Shown here: in pieces, positions 1-9,432 of the stretch | Numbering within the stretch: the stretch's first letter is position 1 | How the letters are laid out: each line of letters begins with the position of its first letter | Source of the DNA: Sinorhizobium chiapasense | Lineage (GTDB): Bacteria; Pseudomonadota; Alphaproteobacteria; Rhizobiales; Rhizobiaceae | DNA length: 64,000 nucleotides | Assembly: GCF_036488675.1 (NCBI RefSeq) | Contig: NZ_CP133148.1 | Coordinates: forward strand, 3,676,001 to 3,740,000 | Reading direction: 5' to 3' | Position numbers and translations under genes: made by a program | The notes under the pieces: model-generated | Told to the model about the DNA's origin: nothing | Databases searched by the model: none | The model's input: the letters and a program-made list of their open reading frames with translations, nothing else

Positions 1-1303
1 CGGGGCTCCCGCCGGCGCGCCGGCAAATGAACAGGGACCGCCAGACCCCGCAGCCAATCTGGCACTGCGGCGCGACAGCACGCGCAGTGAGCTCGACGCG
101 CTTTCCAAGACCATTACGCTGTCGCATGAGCGCGCCGAAGCGCTTGAGCAGACCATCGCCGAGATCGACAAGAGCAACGAGGCGCTGCGCGCCGCGATCG
201 TCGAGTCGGCAAGCAAGCGACGCGGGCTTGAGCAGCAGATTGCCGACGGCGAGAAGAAGCTCAACGACCTGCGCGTGAACGAGGACGTGGTGCGGCGGTC
301 GCTCCGTGCCCGGCGCGGCGTGCTTGCCGAAGTGCTTGCCGCTCTGCAGCGCATGGGGCGAAATCCGCCGCCGGCCATCCTCGTCACGCCGGAGGACGCG
401 CTAGCCTCGGTTCGCAGCGCAATCCTCCTTGGCGCCGTCGTGCCGGAGATGCGCGAGCAGACCGACAGTCTCGTCGCCGATCTGAGGTCGCTCGCGGATA
501 TTCGCAGCGGCATCGGAAAACAGCGAGAGGAATTGACGGCGGCGATGACGGCCAATCTGGAGGAAGAGCGCCGCATGTCGATGCTCGTCGCCGAGAAGGA
601 GAAGCTGCGCCAGAAAAACGCAACGGAGCTTGCCGCCGAGGAACGTAAGGCTGAGGAACTGGCGCTGCAGGCGACCAATCTCGAAGGATTGATTTCGTCG
701 CTCGAGACCGAGATTTCCTCGGTGCGGGACGCCGCCGCGGCCGCTCGCGCGCAAGAGGAGGAGCGCCGGCGGATGAGCGAGGCCGAGCGCGAAGAGGCCC
801 GAGAGATCGCCCGCAACGCAGTGCCCGACAAAAACCGCATTGCGCCCGCATACGTATTTTCGGAGTTGCGGGAGAGGCTTGCCTATCCCGTCGCGGGGTC
901 GCTCTTGCGGCAGTTTGGCGATGCAGACGGCACCGGGCATTCGCTGCAGGGTATCATGCTGGAAACCAATGCAGGCGCGCTGGTGACAACGCCGGCGGAC
1001 GGTTGGATTGTCTACGCTGGAAGTTTCCGCAGCTACGGGCAGATGATCATTCTCAATCCCGGCGACGGATATCATATCGTTCTGTCGGGAATGGAAAATG
1101 TCAGTGTCCGGCCGGGACAGTTTGTCGTGGCTGGGGAGCCGCTGGCGACGATGGGTGCAAAAAGAGTGGCGAGTGCGGCGGCCTTGGCGCTGGAAACTGA
1201 CAGGCCAACGCTTTACATTGAATTCCGAAAAGACGGAAAACCGGTCGATTCCCGACCGTGGTGGTCCGCAGCAGAGGTTGGAAAGGCGCGAAATGATACG
1301 TAG
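1..1303 (+). CDS. Murein hydrolase activator, EnvC-like (degenerate LytM/M23 domain), 5' truncated
   Basis: The gene enters from outside the window; the open frame runs from base 2 to a TAG at 1301-1303. The visible part is a long Glu/Arg/Ala-rich coiled coil (to about base 850), followed by an M23/LytM-like domain. Where active M23 enzymes have the HxH motifs, this protein reads VLSGM and TLYIEF, so zinc ligands are missing. That is the pattern of EnvC-type proteins, which activate periplasmic amidases during cell separation rather than cut peptidoglycan. The coding end overlaps the ATG of ctpA by 11 bases, so the two genes are probably translated together. The N-terminus and signal peptide are not visible. 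Confidence 0.85.
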   Translation, partial: GAPAGAPANEQGPPDPAANLALRRDSTRSELDALSKTITLSHERAEALEQTIAEIDKSNEALRAAIVESASKRRGLEQQIADGEKKLNDLRVNEDVVRRSLRARRGVLAEVLAALQRMGRNPPPAILVTPEDALASVRSAILLGAVVPEMREQTDSLVADLRSLADIRSGIGKQREELTAAMTANLEEERRMSMLVAEKEKLRQKNATELAAEERKAEELALQATNLEGLISSLETEISSVRDAAAAARAQEEERRRMSEAEREEAREIARNAVPDKNRIAPAYVFSELRERLAYPVAGSLLRQFGDADGTGHSLQGIMLETNAGALVTTPADGWIVYAGSFRSYGQMIILNPGDGYHIVLSGMENVSVRPGQFVVAGEPLATMGAKRVASAAALALETDRPTLYIEFRKDGKPVDSRPWWSAAEVGKARNDT

Positions 1304-2618
1304 AGCTTCACTTGTTCTGGTCGGGGCGCTGATGGGTGCGACGGCGATGGGCGTCGTCTATTCGGCGACCATTCCGGCCGTGGCAGCCAATTCGTCGACG
1401 TACCGCGAACTGGCGATTTTCGGCGACGTTTTCGAGCGCGTGCGGGCGCAGTATGTGACGCCCCCGCAGGATGACAAACTGATCGAGAATGCCATCAACG
1501 GCATGCTCTCCTCTCTCGACCCGCATTCGAGCTACATGAACTCGACCGACGCCGAGGATATGCGCACCCAGACGCGCGGCGAATTCGGCGGTCTCGGCAT
1601 CGAAGTGACGATGGAAGACGATCTCGTCAAGGTGACGAGCCCGATCGACGACACGCCCGCGGCGCGCGCCGGCGTGCTTGCCGGCGACTTCATCTCGAAG
1701 ATCGACGGTCAGGACGTTCGCGGCCTGAAGCTCGAGGAGGCTGTCGACAAGATGCGCGGCGCCGTCGGCACGCCGATCAAGCTCACCATTCTGCGCAAGG
1801 GCGCCGAAAAGCCGATCGAACTGACGATCGTGCGCGACGTGATCGCAGTGCGTGCAGTCAAGGTCCGCACCGAAGGTGGCGACGTCGGCTATCTGCGGGT
1901 CATCTCTTTCACCGAGAAGACCTTCGACGACCTGAAGAAGGGTATCGAGAAGATCAAGGCGGACGTTCCGGCAGACAAGCTGAAGGGCTACGTGCTCGAC
2001 CTGCGCCTCAACCCGGGCGGTCTGCTCGATCAGGCGATCAATGTCTCGGACGCCTTCCTCGAGCGCGGTGAGGTTGTTTCGACCCGCGGCCGCAATCCGG
2101 ACGAGACCCGTCGCTTCAATGCGACGCCGGGTGATCTCGGCGACGGCAAGCCGGTCATCGTGCTTGTCAACGGCGGCTCGGCATCGGCATCGGAAATCGT
2201 TGCCGGCGCGCTCCAGGATCTGAAGCGCGCCACGGTCCTCGGCACCCGGTCCTTCGGCAAGGGCTCGGTTCAGACGATCATTCCGCTGGGCGATGCCGGC
2301 GCGCTGCGCCTGACGACGGCGCTCTACTACACGCCCTCCGGCAAATCGATCCAGGGCACCGGCATCTCGCCGGACATCAAGGTCGAGCAGCCGCTGCCGC
2401 CGGAGCTTCTGGGCAAGGTGGAAGCGCAGGGCGAATCCGACCTGCGCGGCCACATCAAGGGCCAGAACGAGGACGATGAGGGTTCCGGCTCCGTGGCCTA
2501 TGTCCCGCCGGAAGCCAAGGACGACATTCAGCTCAACTACGCCCTTGACCTGTTGCGCGGCAAGAAGACGGATCCGTCCTTCCCGGCCAATCCGGAGCAG
2601 GCCGAACTCAAGAAGTAA
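1293..2618 (+). CDS. ctpA: Carboxy-terminal processing peptidase CtpA (family S41)
   Basis: A 441-residue periplasmic serine protease that trims C-termini of envelope proteins. I chose the ATG at 1293 because the protein then begins with a short basic stretch and a hydrophobic export signal (MIRRASLVLVGALMG); the frame is open further upstream but that part lies inside the preceding gene. A PDZ domain follows (GGLGIEV onward, about residues 105-190), then the S41 catalytic core. Ser298 in GGSASASE and Lys323 in SFGKGSV are 25 residues apart, as expected for the Ser/Lys dyad of this family. The start overlaps the stop of the EnvC-like gene, a pairing common in alphaproteobacteria. Confidence 0.95.
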   Translation: MIRRASLVLVGALMGATAMGVVYSATIPAVAANSSTYRELAIFGDVFERVRAQYVTPPQDDKLIENAINGMLSSLDPHSSYMNSTDAEDMRTQTRGEFGGLGIEVTMEDDLVKVTSPIDDTPAARAGVLAGDFISKIDGQDVRGLKLEEAVDKMRGAVGTPIKLTILRKGAEKPIELTIVRDVIAVRAVKVRTEGGDVGYLRVISFTEKTFDDLKKGIEKIKADVPADKLKGYVLDLRLNPGGLLDQAINVSDAFLERGEVVSTRGRNPDETRRFNATPGDLGDGKPVIVLVNGGSASASEIVAGALQDLKRATVLGTRSFGKGSVQTIIPLGDAGALRLTTALYYTPSGKSIQGTGISPDIKVEQPLPPELLGKVEAQGESDLRGHIKGQNEDDEGSGSVAYVPPEAKDDIQLNYALDLLRGKKTDPSFPANPEQAELKK

Positions 2619-2649
2619 GCCAAGCCCGATTGAGAAATTCGTGAATATG

Positions 2650-2680
2650 GGCGCCGGGCTGTTCAACCCGGCGCCTTTAT
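2650..2680 (+). terminator. Rho-independent terminator of the envC-ctpA operon
   Basis: A 9-bp GC stem (GGCGCCGGG / CCCGGCGCC) with an 8-base loop is followed by TTTATATTAT, 31 bases after the ctpA stop. The T tract is broken, so termination may be only moderately efficient. Confidence 0.7.
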
Positions 2681-2774
2681 ATTATGCAACGGGAATCGCC
2701 GGCGCGGATCTGATGATTCTTCGTGAGCGGCATTCCATCACCGGTAATTTCCTTCAGGTCGACCGAGGCTCCGT

Positions 2775-3992
2775 TTGGGAACCGATCTCAATGCCCCACT
2801 TGGCCAGAACCGGAAGGTGAGGTCCGCGCGTCGACGCGACTTCCGCAGCTCCCTCGGCTATGTTCTCGCGAGCCTCTGTGCAGCCACTGTCGTCGGCCTT
2901 TCCGCCTGGAGCGCTTTATCTCCCGACGGGCTCATCCATGCGCCCGAGGCGCCTGAACTTGCCTCAAAAGGCACAGCATCCGTTGGAGAGACGTCGGTAA
3001 CCGCCGGAAGGACTGATGGCGCTGGAAGGCGGAAAGGTCCCCTTCGCCCGGACGGTGCACTGTCCGGCGCCCATGTCGAAGAGATGCTGACCAACGATGG
3101 GGCGACGGTGACGAAATTCACGCCGCGATCGCGCGAAAGCGACGGCCCGGCATTCATCAATGTCGGACCCGTTCGCGGCCAGGACCCGCGCATGGCAGCG
3201 TTGCCGAACGAGGACCTGCTGGAGGACAACCCGCAAGGTCGGCTGCCGATCACCGGTCCGGATGGGCTTAGGCCGATGGACCAGTACGCGCGGCCGTGGT
3301 CCGGAGCGCGAGGCACTCGCATATCGCTTGTCGTCGGCGGCCTCGGCCTCAGCCAGACCGGAACGCAGCGGGCGATCCGCGACCTATCGCCGGAGGTGAC
3401 GCTTGCGTTTGCCGCCGCCGGCAACAGCCTGCAGCGTTGGATGCAGGACGCGCGACGCGACGGCCATGAGATCCTGCTGCAGATTCCGATGGAGCCGTTC
3501 GACTATCCGGACAATGATCCAGGCCCGCACGCGCTCCGCGTTTCATTGAGCGCCACGAAAAACCTCGCTGCGTTGCACCGGAGCATGGGCCAGATCACCA
3601 ACTATACCGGCGTCATGAACTATCTCGGCGGACGCTTCCTCTCCGACGCCGATGCGCTCGAGCCGGTGATGCGCGATCTCGGCAAGCGCGGACTGCTCTT
3701 TCTCGACGACGGCACATCGGCACAGTCACTCTCGGGCACTCTGGCCGGCGCCTTCGACGTGCCGCATGGTTTTGCCGATGTCATTGTCGACAGCGAACTC
3801 AGCCGCGGCGCCATCCTGCGCAAGCTCGATGAACTCGAGCGCGTCGCAAGGCGCAACGGCACGGCGATCGGCGTCGCCTCCGCCTTCGAGGAAAGCGTGG
3901 CCGCGATCGCCGAATGGATGCAGGAAGCCGGCGGGCGCGGCATCGAAATCGTCGGCGTTTCGGCGCTCGTCAACGATCCGCAACAAAAATGA
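2775..3992 (+). CDS. Divergent polysaccharide deacetylase family protein (DUF610/YibQ-like)
   Basis: A 405-residue protein with an N-terminal basic segment and one membrane-spanning helix (about residues 27-48), a variable linker, and a C-terminal domain from about residue 170. That domain carries the features of the divergent polysaccharide deacetylases: LVVGGLGLS, a THE-like region replaced by MNYLGG, and FLDDGTSA. The biochemical activity is not established; a periplasmic role in envelope polysaccharide metabolism is inferred. I take the TTG at 2775 as start because it gives the N-terminus [10 protein letters not shown]; an ATG in this frame does not occur for many codons. Homologues commonly follow ctpA and precede rppH, as here. 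Confidence 0.85.
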   Translation: MGTDLNAPLGQNRKVRSARRRDFRSSLGYVLASLCAATVVGLSAWSALSPDGLIHAPEAPELASKGTASVGETSVTAGRTDGAGRRKGPLRPDGALSGAHVEEMLTNDGATVTKFTPRSRESDGPAFINVGPVRGQDPRMAALPNEDLLEDNPQGRLPITGPDGLRPMDQYARPWSGARGTRISLVVGGLGLSQTGTQRAIRDLSPEVTLAFAAAGNSLQRWMQDARRDGHEILLQIPMEPFDYPDNDPGPHALRVSLSATKNLAALHRSMGQITNYTGVMNYLGGRFLSDADALEPVMRDLGKRGLLFLDDGTSAQSLSGTLAGAFDVPHGFADVIVDSELSRGAILRKLDELERVARRNGTAIGVASAFEESVAAIAEWMQEAGGRGIEIVGVSALVNDPQQK

Positions 3993-4101
3993 GATAAGCG
4001 GGGCGAAAGGGATGGATCCCGATCGGACCGCTGTATCGCTATGCGTTGCATCGGGTCTCGCGGGGTTTGCAACGCCCCGGGGCCAGAGAAGGGAAGTCAG
4101 T

Positions 4102-4629
4102 ATGAGCAAGGACAAAAGCAAGGTCGTGAAGGCGGAAGACCTGCCCTACCGACCCTGCGTCGGCGTCATGGTCCTGAACCGCGAAGGCCTTGTCTGGGCC
4201 GGGCATCGGATCGCCGTCGGCAATTCGGAATATGATGGCTCGCCGCAACTGTGGCAGATGCCGCAGGGCGGGATCGACAAGGGCGAGGATCCGCTGAAAG
4301 CCGCTTACCGGGAACTCTACGAGGAGACCGGCATTCGCTCGGTTTCACTGCTTGCCGAGGCGCCGAACTGGATCAACTACGACCTGCCGCCGCAGTTGAT
4401 CGGGATCGGCCTGAAAGGCAAGTACCGCGGACAGACGCAGCGCTGGTACGCCTTCCGCTTCGAAGGCGAGGAAAGCGAAATCGCCATCAACCCGCCGCCC
4501 GGCGGCCATGATCCGGAATTCGACGCATGGGAGTGGAAGCCGATGCACGAATTGCCGCATCTGATCGTGCCCTTCAAGCGCAAGGTCTATGAAGAGGTCG
4601 TCGCGACTTTTTCCCGTCTCGTGCGCTGA
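4102..4629 (+). CDS. rppH: RNA pyrophosphohydrolase RppH (Nudix)
   Basis: A 175-residue Nudix hydrolase that converts 5'-triphosphate RNA to monophosphate and so opens mRNA to decay; rhizobial and Bartonella homologues were earlier called invasion protein IalA. The Nudix box is complete at residues 56-78 (G-x5-E-x7-REL-x-EE-x-GI). [11 protein letters not shown] near the N-terminus and the late [10 protein letters not shown] segment are also typical. The ATG at 4102 is preceded by GGGAAG; the frame is open upstream but that sequence overlaps the previous gene and looks non-coding. Confidence 0.94.
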   Translation: MSKDKSKVVKAEDLPYRPCVGVMVLNREGLVWAGHRIAVGNSEYDGSPQLWQMPQGGIDKGEDPLKAAYRELYEETGIRSVSLLAEAPNWINYDLPPQLIGIGLKGKYRGQTQRWYAFRFEGEESEIAINPPPGGHDPEFDAWEWKPMHELPHLIVPFKRKVYEEVVATFSRLVR

Positions 4630-4653
4630 AGGCGTTCTCCATCCGCATCTGCT

Positions 4654-4945
4654 CCTCATCGCCTGCCGGCCGGCAACCCTTCTCCCCGCGAGCGGGGAAG
4701 GGACGATACCGCGCCGCCCGCGGCTGACGTCGCCTGCAGCGCCGCGCGTCTCATCAGGCGCGCAAAGAACCCGTAGCACTTTGAATTGTCGCACCGCCGC
4801 GTCCCCTCGCCCCGCCTGCGGGGAGAGGGTTAGAGCAATTCCAGGAAAAGTGTGTAACGGTTTTCCGTCCGGAATTGCGTAATTTCAAAGAGTTAGATCA
4901 TTTCGCTGTTTCAAAGAAACAATGAAATGATCTAGGGTGAGGGGC
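4654..4945. repeat. Mosaic palindromic intergenic repeat, interrupted by a second element
   Basis: The space between rppH and bfr is filled by a GC-rich mosaic of short palindromes (CTTCTCCCCGCGAGCGGGGAAG; CCCCGCCTGCGGGGAGAGGG). Related segments occur at about 17136, 19697, 23490, 33019, 53104 and 60938. These resemble the RIME/ABC intergenic mosaic elements known from rhizobia. The right end of this copy (GAGAGGGTTA / GGGTGAGGGG) is split by the TA-flanked element at 4833-4932. I see no gene in this stretch. Confidence 0.75.
4833..4932 (+). repeat. Two-hairpin TA-flanked palindromic element, copy a
   Basis: A 100-bp element made of two hairpin modules: GAGCAATTCC...GGAATTGC, and GATCATTTC...GAAATGATC. 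It is bounded on both sides by TA (4831-4832 and 4933-4934). Removing it with one TA restores GAGAGGGTTAGGGTGAGGGG, a sequence present uninterrupted at about 17170 and 61030. Its centre (AGGAAAAGTGTG, GGTTTTCCG) is shared with the copies at 17203 and 35067. Confidence 0.75.
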
Positions 4946-5027
4946 TACCCCGATCTTTTCGTGGACGAACGAAAAAAAGCGCGCCGCGTTCGGTTGCGCG
5001 GCGCGAAGAGTTCCTGAGGCTGCGCGC

Positions 5028-5513
5028 CTATTCGGCTTCGTCGGCCGAGGCAGCGTTGAGCTGACCGTACTTCTGCTCGCCGATCTTCTCGAGAAGATCG
5101 ATCTGCGTCTCGAGGAAATCGATATGGCCCTCTTCGTCTGCGAGCAGTTCCTCGAAGAGCTTCATGGAGACGTAGTCTCCGGCGTCATGACAGATGTCGC
5201 GGGATTTCTTGTAGGCCGTGCGGGCGTCGTATTCGCCGGCGAGGTCGGCCTTGAGCACTTCCTTGACGTTCTGCCCGATGCGCAGCGGTGCGACCGTCTG
5301 CAGGTTGGGATGGCCTTCGAGGAAGATGATGCGTGCGATGAGCTTGTCGGCGTGGTGCATTTCCTCGATGGATTCAGCGCGCTCCTTCTTTGCCAGGAGC
5401 GTGTACCCCCAATCCTCGAGGAGGCGGTAATGCAGCCAGTACTGGTTGACGGCGCCGAGTTCGAGATAGAGCGCTTCGTTAAGCTGCTCGATGACCTTTT
5501 TGTCGCCTTTCAA
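5028..5513 (-). CDS. bfr: Bacterioferritin
   Basis: Haem-containing 24-mer iron storage protein with ferroxidase activity. If translation starts at the TTG at 5513, the 161-residue protein has ferroxidase residues Glu18, Glu51, His54, Glu94, Glu127 and His130 and the haem ligand Met52 at exactly the positions usual for bacterioferritins. A strong GGAGG lies 7 bases before this TTG. An ATG eight codons upstream (5537) is possible but lacks such a site and would shift the family numbering. The gene overlaps the 3' end of bfd by 35 bases, so the two are probably co-transcribed and translationally coupled. Confidence 0.95.
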   Translation of the reverse strand: MKGDKKVIEQLNEALYLELGAVNQYWLHYRLLEDWGYTLLAKKERAESIEEMHHADKLIARIIFLEGHPNLQTVAPLRIGQNVKEVLKADLAGEYDARTAYKKSRDICHDAGDYVSMKLFEELLADEEGHIDFLETQIDLLEKIGEQKYGQLNAASADEAE

Positions 5514-5790
5514 GATCCGCCCTCCGGTTTTCCTCATGGAATTGTTTTAGGCGGATCATGAAATCAAATATCTCGGCTTCCGTCGAGTCGCGACGGGCGT
5601 GATATTGCTCGGTGGTGCGGATGATGATGTCGACGACATTCGGGAAGCAGCCGCAGCAACGGCCGCGTTTTTCCATCGCATGATAGACCTTCGCCGGCAC
5701 GATCAGCTGCCAACAGTCTTGGTCGAGCAGGCTGATGATCGTGTCTTCGATCTCTTCTTCTGTGATGAAATTGCAGCTGCAAACCAGCAT
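5479..5790 (-). CDS. bfd: Bacterioferritin-associated ferredoxin Bfd
   Basis: A [2Fe-2S] ferredoxin-like protein that delivers electrons to bacterioferritin for iron release. The N-terminus MLVCSCN gives Cys4 and Cys6; the second pair is in RCCGCF, most likely Cys45 and Cys48. The 103-residue product is longer than the roughly 65-residue E. coli Bfd because of a C-terminal extension (EQYHARRD to the end) that overlaps the start of bfr. I chose the ATG at 5790 because MLVCSCN is the family start; the frame is open 16 codons further upstream. Confidence 0.9.
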   Translation of the reverse strand: MLVCSCNFITEEEIEDTIISLLDQDCWQLIVPAKVYHAMEKRGRCCGCFPNVVDIIIRTTEQYHARRDSTEAEIFDFMIRLKQFHEENRRADLERRQKGHRAA

Positions 5791-5829
5791 CTCGTCTCGC
5801 CTATCAAACGCAACGCCCTGATTTCGTGT

Positions 5830-5859
5830 ATAAAGCAAAAGAGGATATTTGCCGTCAAG
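5830..5859 (-). promoter_or_regulatory. Candidate housekeeping promoter of bfd-bfr
   Basis: On the minus strand CTTGAC (5854-5859) and CTTTAT (5830-5835) are 18 bases apart, close to the rhizobial consensus CTTGAC-N17-CTATAT. It lies 40-70 bases before the bfd start. Confidence 0.55.
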
Positions 5860-5891
5860 AAAAAACTCATCCCCGTAAAGTTGAGGGGCAT

Positions 5892-5908
5892 ATTAGAGCC
5901 GTTCTAAA
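5892..5908 (-). promoter_or_regulatory. Candidate ICE (Irr-binding) box upstream of bfd-bfr
   Basis: ATTAGAG-CCG-TTCTAAA matches the rhizobial iron control element TTTAGAA-N3-TTCTAAA at 12 of 14 half-site positions. It lies about 33 bases upstream of the candidate -35 box. A second similar pair (TTAGA / TTCTAA at 5939-5952) has a spacer one base too short. Irr control of bfr is known in rhizobia; binding here is inferred. Confidence 0.55.
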
Positions 5909-6078
5909 CTTGACGAAAACCATCGCATTTTCATTGGATTAGACGATTCTAAGGAGACGGTTTCTCTTCCAGGACGTGCAATTTTGATCGGATCGCCTGC
6001 GACATTTTTACACAGGCGCGTCTCAAGCGTCGCGAACCTCGTGAATTCACCAAGCCAACGGAGTGATCTCACCGAACC

Positions 6079-9000
6079 TCAGTGGAAGTTGCGCCCTTTC
6101 GGCATGACATCAGCCACCTCGGTTGCCCCATCCTGGTGCTGGTCTGCACGGGCCGGCAGGGCCAGCCGCAATTGCTTGAACGCCTTCTTTTCACGGGCAT
6201 CGGCCGTCGGCCGCAAGGCCTCGTCCGCACGGTCGTTCACGGCGAAACGCCGTGCTTCGTTGCGCAAGAGGCCGAGCATGGCCGTTATGTCCTCTATATG
6301 CTCGGCGACCACATGGATGACGCCGCTTTCGCTCTGTAAGCGACCACGGACCTTCACAAGCCGCGCGCCCATGACCTCCGGCCGGTATTTCCTGAACGTC
6401 CTTTCCCAGACGATGATGTTGGCAACGCCGGTCTCGTCCTCGATCGTCATGAAGATGACGCCCTTGGCCGAACCCGGGCGCTGGCGAACGAGCACAAGCC
6501 CGGCGACCGTGACCCTTCTTCCTGCTGCGGTCCCCGCCAGATCGCGACTGGTCAAAATGCCCATTCGCGAGAAATCCTCCCGCATGAAGGAAACAGGGTG
6601 AGCCTTCAGCGAAAGCGTCAGGTAGCGATAGTCGTTGATGACATGTTCTCCGGGGGGCATGTGAGGCAACATGACCGCGGGCTCGGCCTGCAGATCCGCG
6701 GAACCCGCGCCATCGAAAAGCGGCAGGCGCTCGACCGCCGACGCCTCGTCCAGCGCCTTCACCGCCCAGAGGGCCGCGCGCCGATCGAGGCCGATGGAAC
6801 GGAAGGCATCGGCATCCGCAAGGCGTTCCAGAACGGACCGTGTAAGCCCCGAACGTATCCAGAGATCGTAGACGGAGCGATATCCCCTGCCCCGACGCGC
6901 AACAAGCGCATCCATATCGGTTTGCCGCAGTCCCTTGACCAGCCGAAAGCCCAGCCGGACGGCCTTCTCAGTCCGGATCACGTCTGTCATCTCGGCATGT
7001 CGAGGACCGATCGCTGCCTTGTTGAACATGCCCTCGCCCTCGAGCAGGGCATCCCAGCTCGAAAAATTGATGTCGACCGGCAGCACCTTGACTCCGTGTT
7101 CGCGGGCATCGCGCACGAGCTGCGCCGGCGCATAGAAGCCCATCGGCTGCGAGTTCAAGATCGCCGCGCAGAAGACGTCCGGATAATAGGCCTTGAACCA
7201 GGACGAGGCATAGACGAGCGATGCGAAGGAGGCCGCATGGCTCTCGGGGAAGCCGTATTCGCCGAAACCCTTGATCTGGTTGAAGCAGCGCTCGGCAAAC
7301 TCCCTGTCGTAACCGTTCTTGACCATGCCCTCGATCATCTTCCGCTCGAAGGTATGGATCGTACCGGTCCGCTTGAAGGTCGCCATGGCACGGCGGAGAT
7401 GGTCAGCCTCGCCGGGCGAAAAGCCGGCGGCGGTGATCGCGATCTGCATCGCCTGCTCCTGGAACAGCGGCACGCCAAGCGTCCTTTCCAACACCGCCTT
7501 CAGTTCTGGACTCGGATATTCGACCGGTTCCTGCCTTAGCCGCTGCGCCTCGCGTCGTTTCAGATAGGGGTGTACCATGTTGCCCTGGATGGGGCCGGGG
7601 CGGACGATCGCGACCTCGATCACCAGGTCGTACATTTCGCGCGGTTGGAGGCGCGGCAGCATGCTCATCTGCGCCCGGCTTTCGATCTGGAAGACCCCAA
7701 CCGTGTCGGCGCGGCAGATCATGTCATAAACGACCGCCTTCTGATCCTGATAGATTTCAGCCAGTTCTTTCTTTTCCTGGTAATGCGCCTCCAGAAGCTT
7801 GAAGGCCTTGGCGAGGCAGCTCAGCATGCCGAGCGCCAGCACGTCGACCTTCAGGATCTTCAGATGGTCGAGGTCGTCCTTGTCCCATTCGATCATGTAA
7901 CGATCGGGCATGGCCGTATTCATGATCGGCACGACCTCGTCGAGCCGGTCGCGGGTGATCACGAAGCCGCCGACATGCTGCGACAGATGCCGCGGAAAGT
8001 TCAAGAGAAGGCTGGCATAGCCAAGAACACGGCGGGTAAGCGGGTCCGAAGCATCGAGACCCGCGGCCTTTGCCTGCTCCTCGGTGAAGGCCGAAGAGCT
8101 CCAGCCCCAGATCGAGCTCACGAGCGCCGACTGGACATCCTCCGAAAGGCCGAAGGCCTTGGCGACCTCGCGCCCGGACGAACGCGAGCGATAGCTGATC
8201 ACCGCAGCCGTCAGCCCGGCATGCTCCCGGCCGTAGGTCCTGTAGATATACTGGATCACCTCCTCGCGCCGCTCATGCTCGAAATCGACATCGATATCGG
8301 GCGGCTCATCGCGGTCGCGCGACAGAAACCGGTCGAAAAGCAGGGTGAACTTCTGCGGATCGACATCGGTGATGCCGAGGCAGAAACAGACCGAGGAGTT
8401 GGCCGCAGACCCCCGCCCCTGGCAAAGGATTTTCTCACTGCGGGCAAACTTCACCAGCTTGTGGACGGTCAGGAAATAGGGCTCGTATTTCTTGTCGTTG
8501 ATGAGTTCCAACTCATATTCGATCTGCCGCTTCACCTTTTCCGGCACGCCGGCGGGATAACGTTCGGCCGCGCCTTCGGCGACAAGCCGCTTCAAGGTTT
8601 CGGCCGGCGTTTCGCCTTCGGCGTTTTCATCCGGATACTGGTGGCTGAGTTCGTCGAGGTTGAAGGCGAGCCGCTTGAAGAACTTGCATGCATTGACGAT
8701 CGCCTCGGGGTAATCGCTGAAAAGCCGCGCCATTTCCTTGGAGCCTTTCAGGTGCCTTTCGGCATTCTTCTGAAGAAGGAAGCCGGCGCTGGCGATCGTC
8801 ACATGTTCCCGAATGGCGGTGACGACATCCGCGAGCGGCCTGTATTGCGGATCGTGATAGAGCGCGTCATTGGTGGCCAGAAGCCGGACACTGGCCTTTC
8901 GGGCGAGAGCGGCAAGGACCGCGAAATCATGCCGGTCGAACCCGTCGTAACGCGGCGTCATTCCAAGATAGAGCCTGTTGCCCGCATGTTGCTGCAGCTT

Positions 9001-9432
9001 CTCCAGGATATTTCCTAGAAAGTCTGCGTCCGGTCGCCCTTCGCCTTGCATGACGATGAGGAGAAGGTCCTCCTGCCACTCGAAAAGATCCGGGAGATAA
9101 AGCGTGCAGTCCCCTTTCTTCGAGCGCAGGTTTCCGGCGCTGAGCAGGCGGCACAGATGTCCCCACCCTCTCCTGTTTCTTGGATAGGCGAGGATATCCG
9201 GCGTGCCGTCGGCAAAAACCAGGCGTGCGCCCGGCCGGAAAGGATAGCCCTCCACTTTTGCCTTGGCATGGGCCCGGACGACACCCGCGACGCTGTTGCG
9301 ATCGGCGATGCCAAGGCCAGCAAGCCCGACCTTCTTGGCAAAGACGATCATTTCCTCGGCGGGTGCTGCTCCTTCCAGAAAGGAGAAATTCGTGCGCGCG
9401 CCAAGCTCATAGAAGACAGGATCCGCGCTCAT
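6079..9432 (-). CDS. dnaE2: Error-prone DNA polymerase III alpha subunit DnaE2 (ImuC)
   Basis: A 1117-residue translesion polymerase of the C family, the catalytic member of the ImuA-ImuB-DnaE2 mutasome. The N-terminal PHP domain begins [21 protein letters not shown]. The palm carries PDIDVDF (about residues 377-383) and VDVLALGM (about 529), the three metal-binding aspartates of DnaE polymerases. An OB-fold ([18 protein letters not shown]) follows near the C-terminus. The ATG at 9432 overlaps the imuB stop (ATGA), which fixes the start; the frame is open 48 codons upstream inside imuB. It belongs to the LexA-controlled cassette starting at 11832. Confidence 0.96.
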   Translation of the reverse strand: MSADPVFYELGARTNFSFLEGAAPAEEMIVFAKKVGLAGLGIADRNSVAGVVRAHAKAKVEGYPFRPGARLVFADGTPDILAYPRNRRGWGHLCRLLSAGNLRSKKGDCTLYLPDLFEWQEDLLLIVMQGEGRPDADFLGNILEKLQQHAGNRLYLGMTPRYDGFDRHDFAVLAALARKASVRLLATNDALYHDPQYRPLADVVTAIREHVTIASAGFLLQKNAERHLKGSKEMARLFSDYPEAIVNACKFFKRLAFNLDELSHQYPDENAEGETPAETLKRLVAEGAAERYPAGVPEKVKRQIEYELELINDKKYEPYFLTVHKLVKFARSEKILCQGRGSAANSSVCFCLGITDVDPQKFTLLFDRFLSRDRDEPPDIDVDFEHERREEVIQYIYRTYGREHAGLTAAVISYRSRSSGREVAKAFGLSEDVQSALVSSIWGWSSSAFTEEQAKAAGLDASDPLTRRVLGYASLLLNFPRHLSQHVGGFVITRDRLDEVVPIMNTAMPDRYMIEWDKDDLDHLKILKVDVLALGMLSCLAKAFKLLEAHYQEKKELAEIYQDQKAVVYDMICRADTVGVFQIESRAQMSMLPRLQPREMYDLVIEVAIVRPGPIQGNMVHPYLKRREAQRLRQEPVEYPSPELKAVLERTLGVPLFQEQAMQIAITAAGFSPGEADHLRRAMATFKRTGTIHTFERKMIEGMVKNGYDREFAERCFNQIKGFGEYGFPESHAASFASLVYASSWFKAYYPDVFCAAILNSQPMGFYAPAQLVRDAREHGVKVLPVDINFSSWDALLEGEGMFNKAAIGPRHAEMTDVIRTEKAVRLGFRLVKGLRQTDMDALVARRGRGYRSVYDLWIRSGLTRSVLERLADADAFRSIGLDRRAALWAVKALDEASAVERLPLFDGAGSADLQAEPAVMLPHMPPGEHVINDYRYLTLSLKAHPVSFMREDFSRMGILTSRDLAGTAAGRRVTVAGLVLVRQRPGSAKGVIFMTIEDETGVANIIVWERTFRKYRPEVMGARLVKVRGRLQSESGVIHVVAEHIEDITAMLGLLRNEARRFAVNDRADEALRPTADAREKKAFKQLRLALPARADQHQDGATEVADVMPKGRNFH

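Noticed and set aside
1308..2666. 452-codon frame antisense to ctpA
   Set aside because: Shadow of a GC-rich gene; the plus-strand frame has clear protease motifs and this one has none.
2655..2774. Overlapping plus-strand frames after ctpA (2476-2956)
   Set aside because: No binding sites or motifs; they run through the terminator.
5939..5952. Second ICE box as an independent feature
   Set aside because: The spacer is one base short of the consensus; mentioned only together with the better site.
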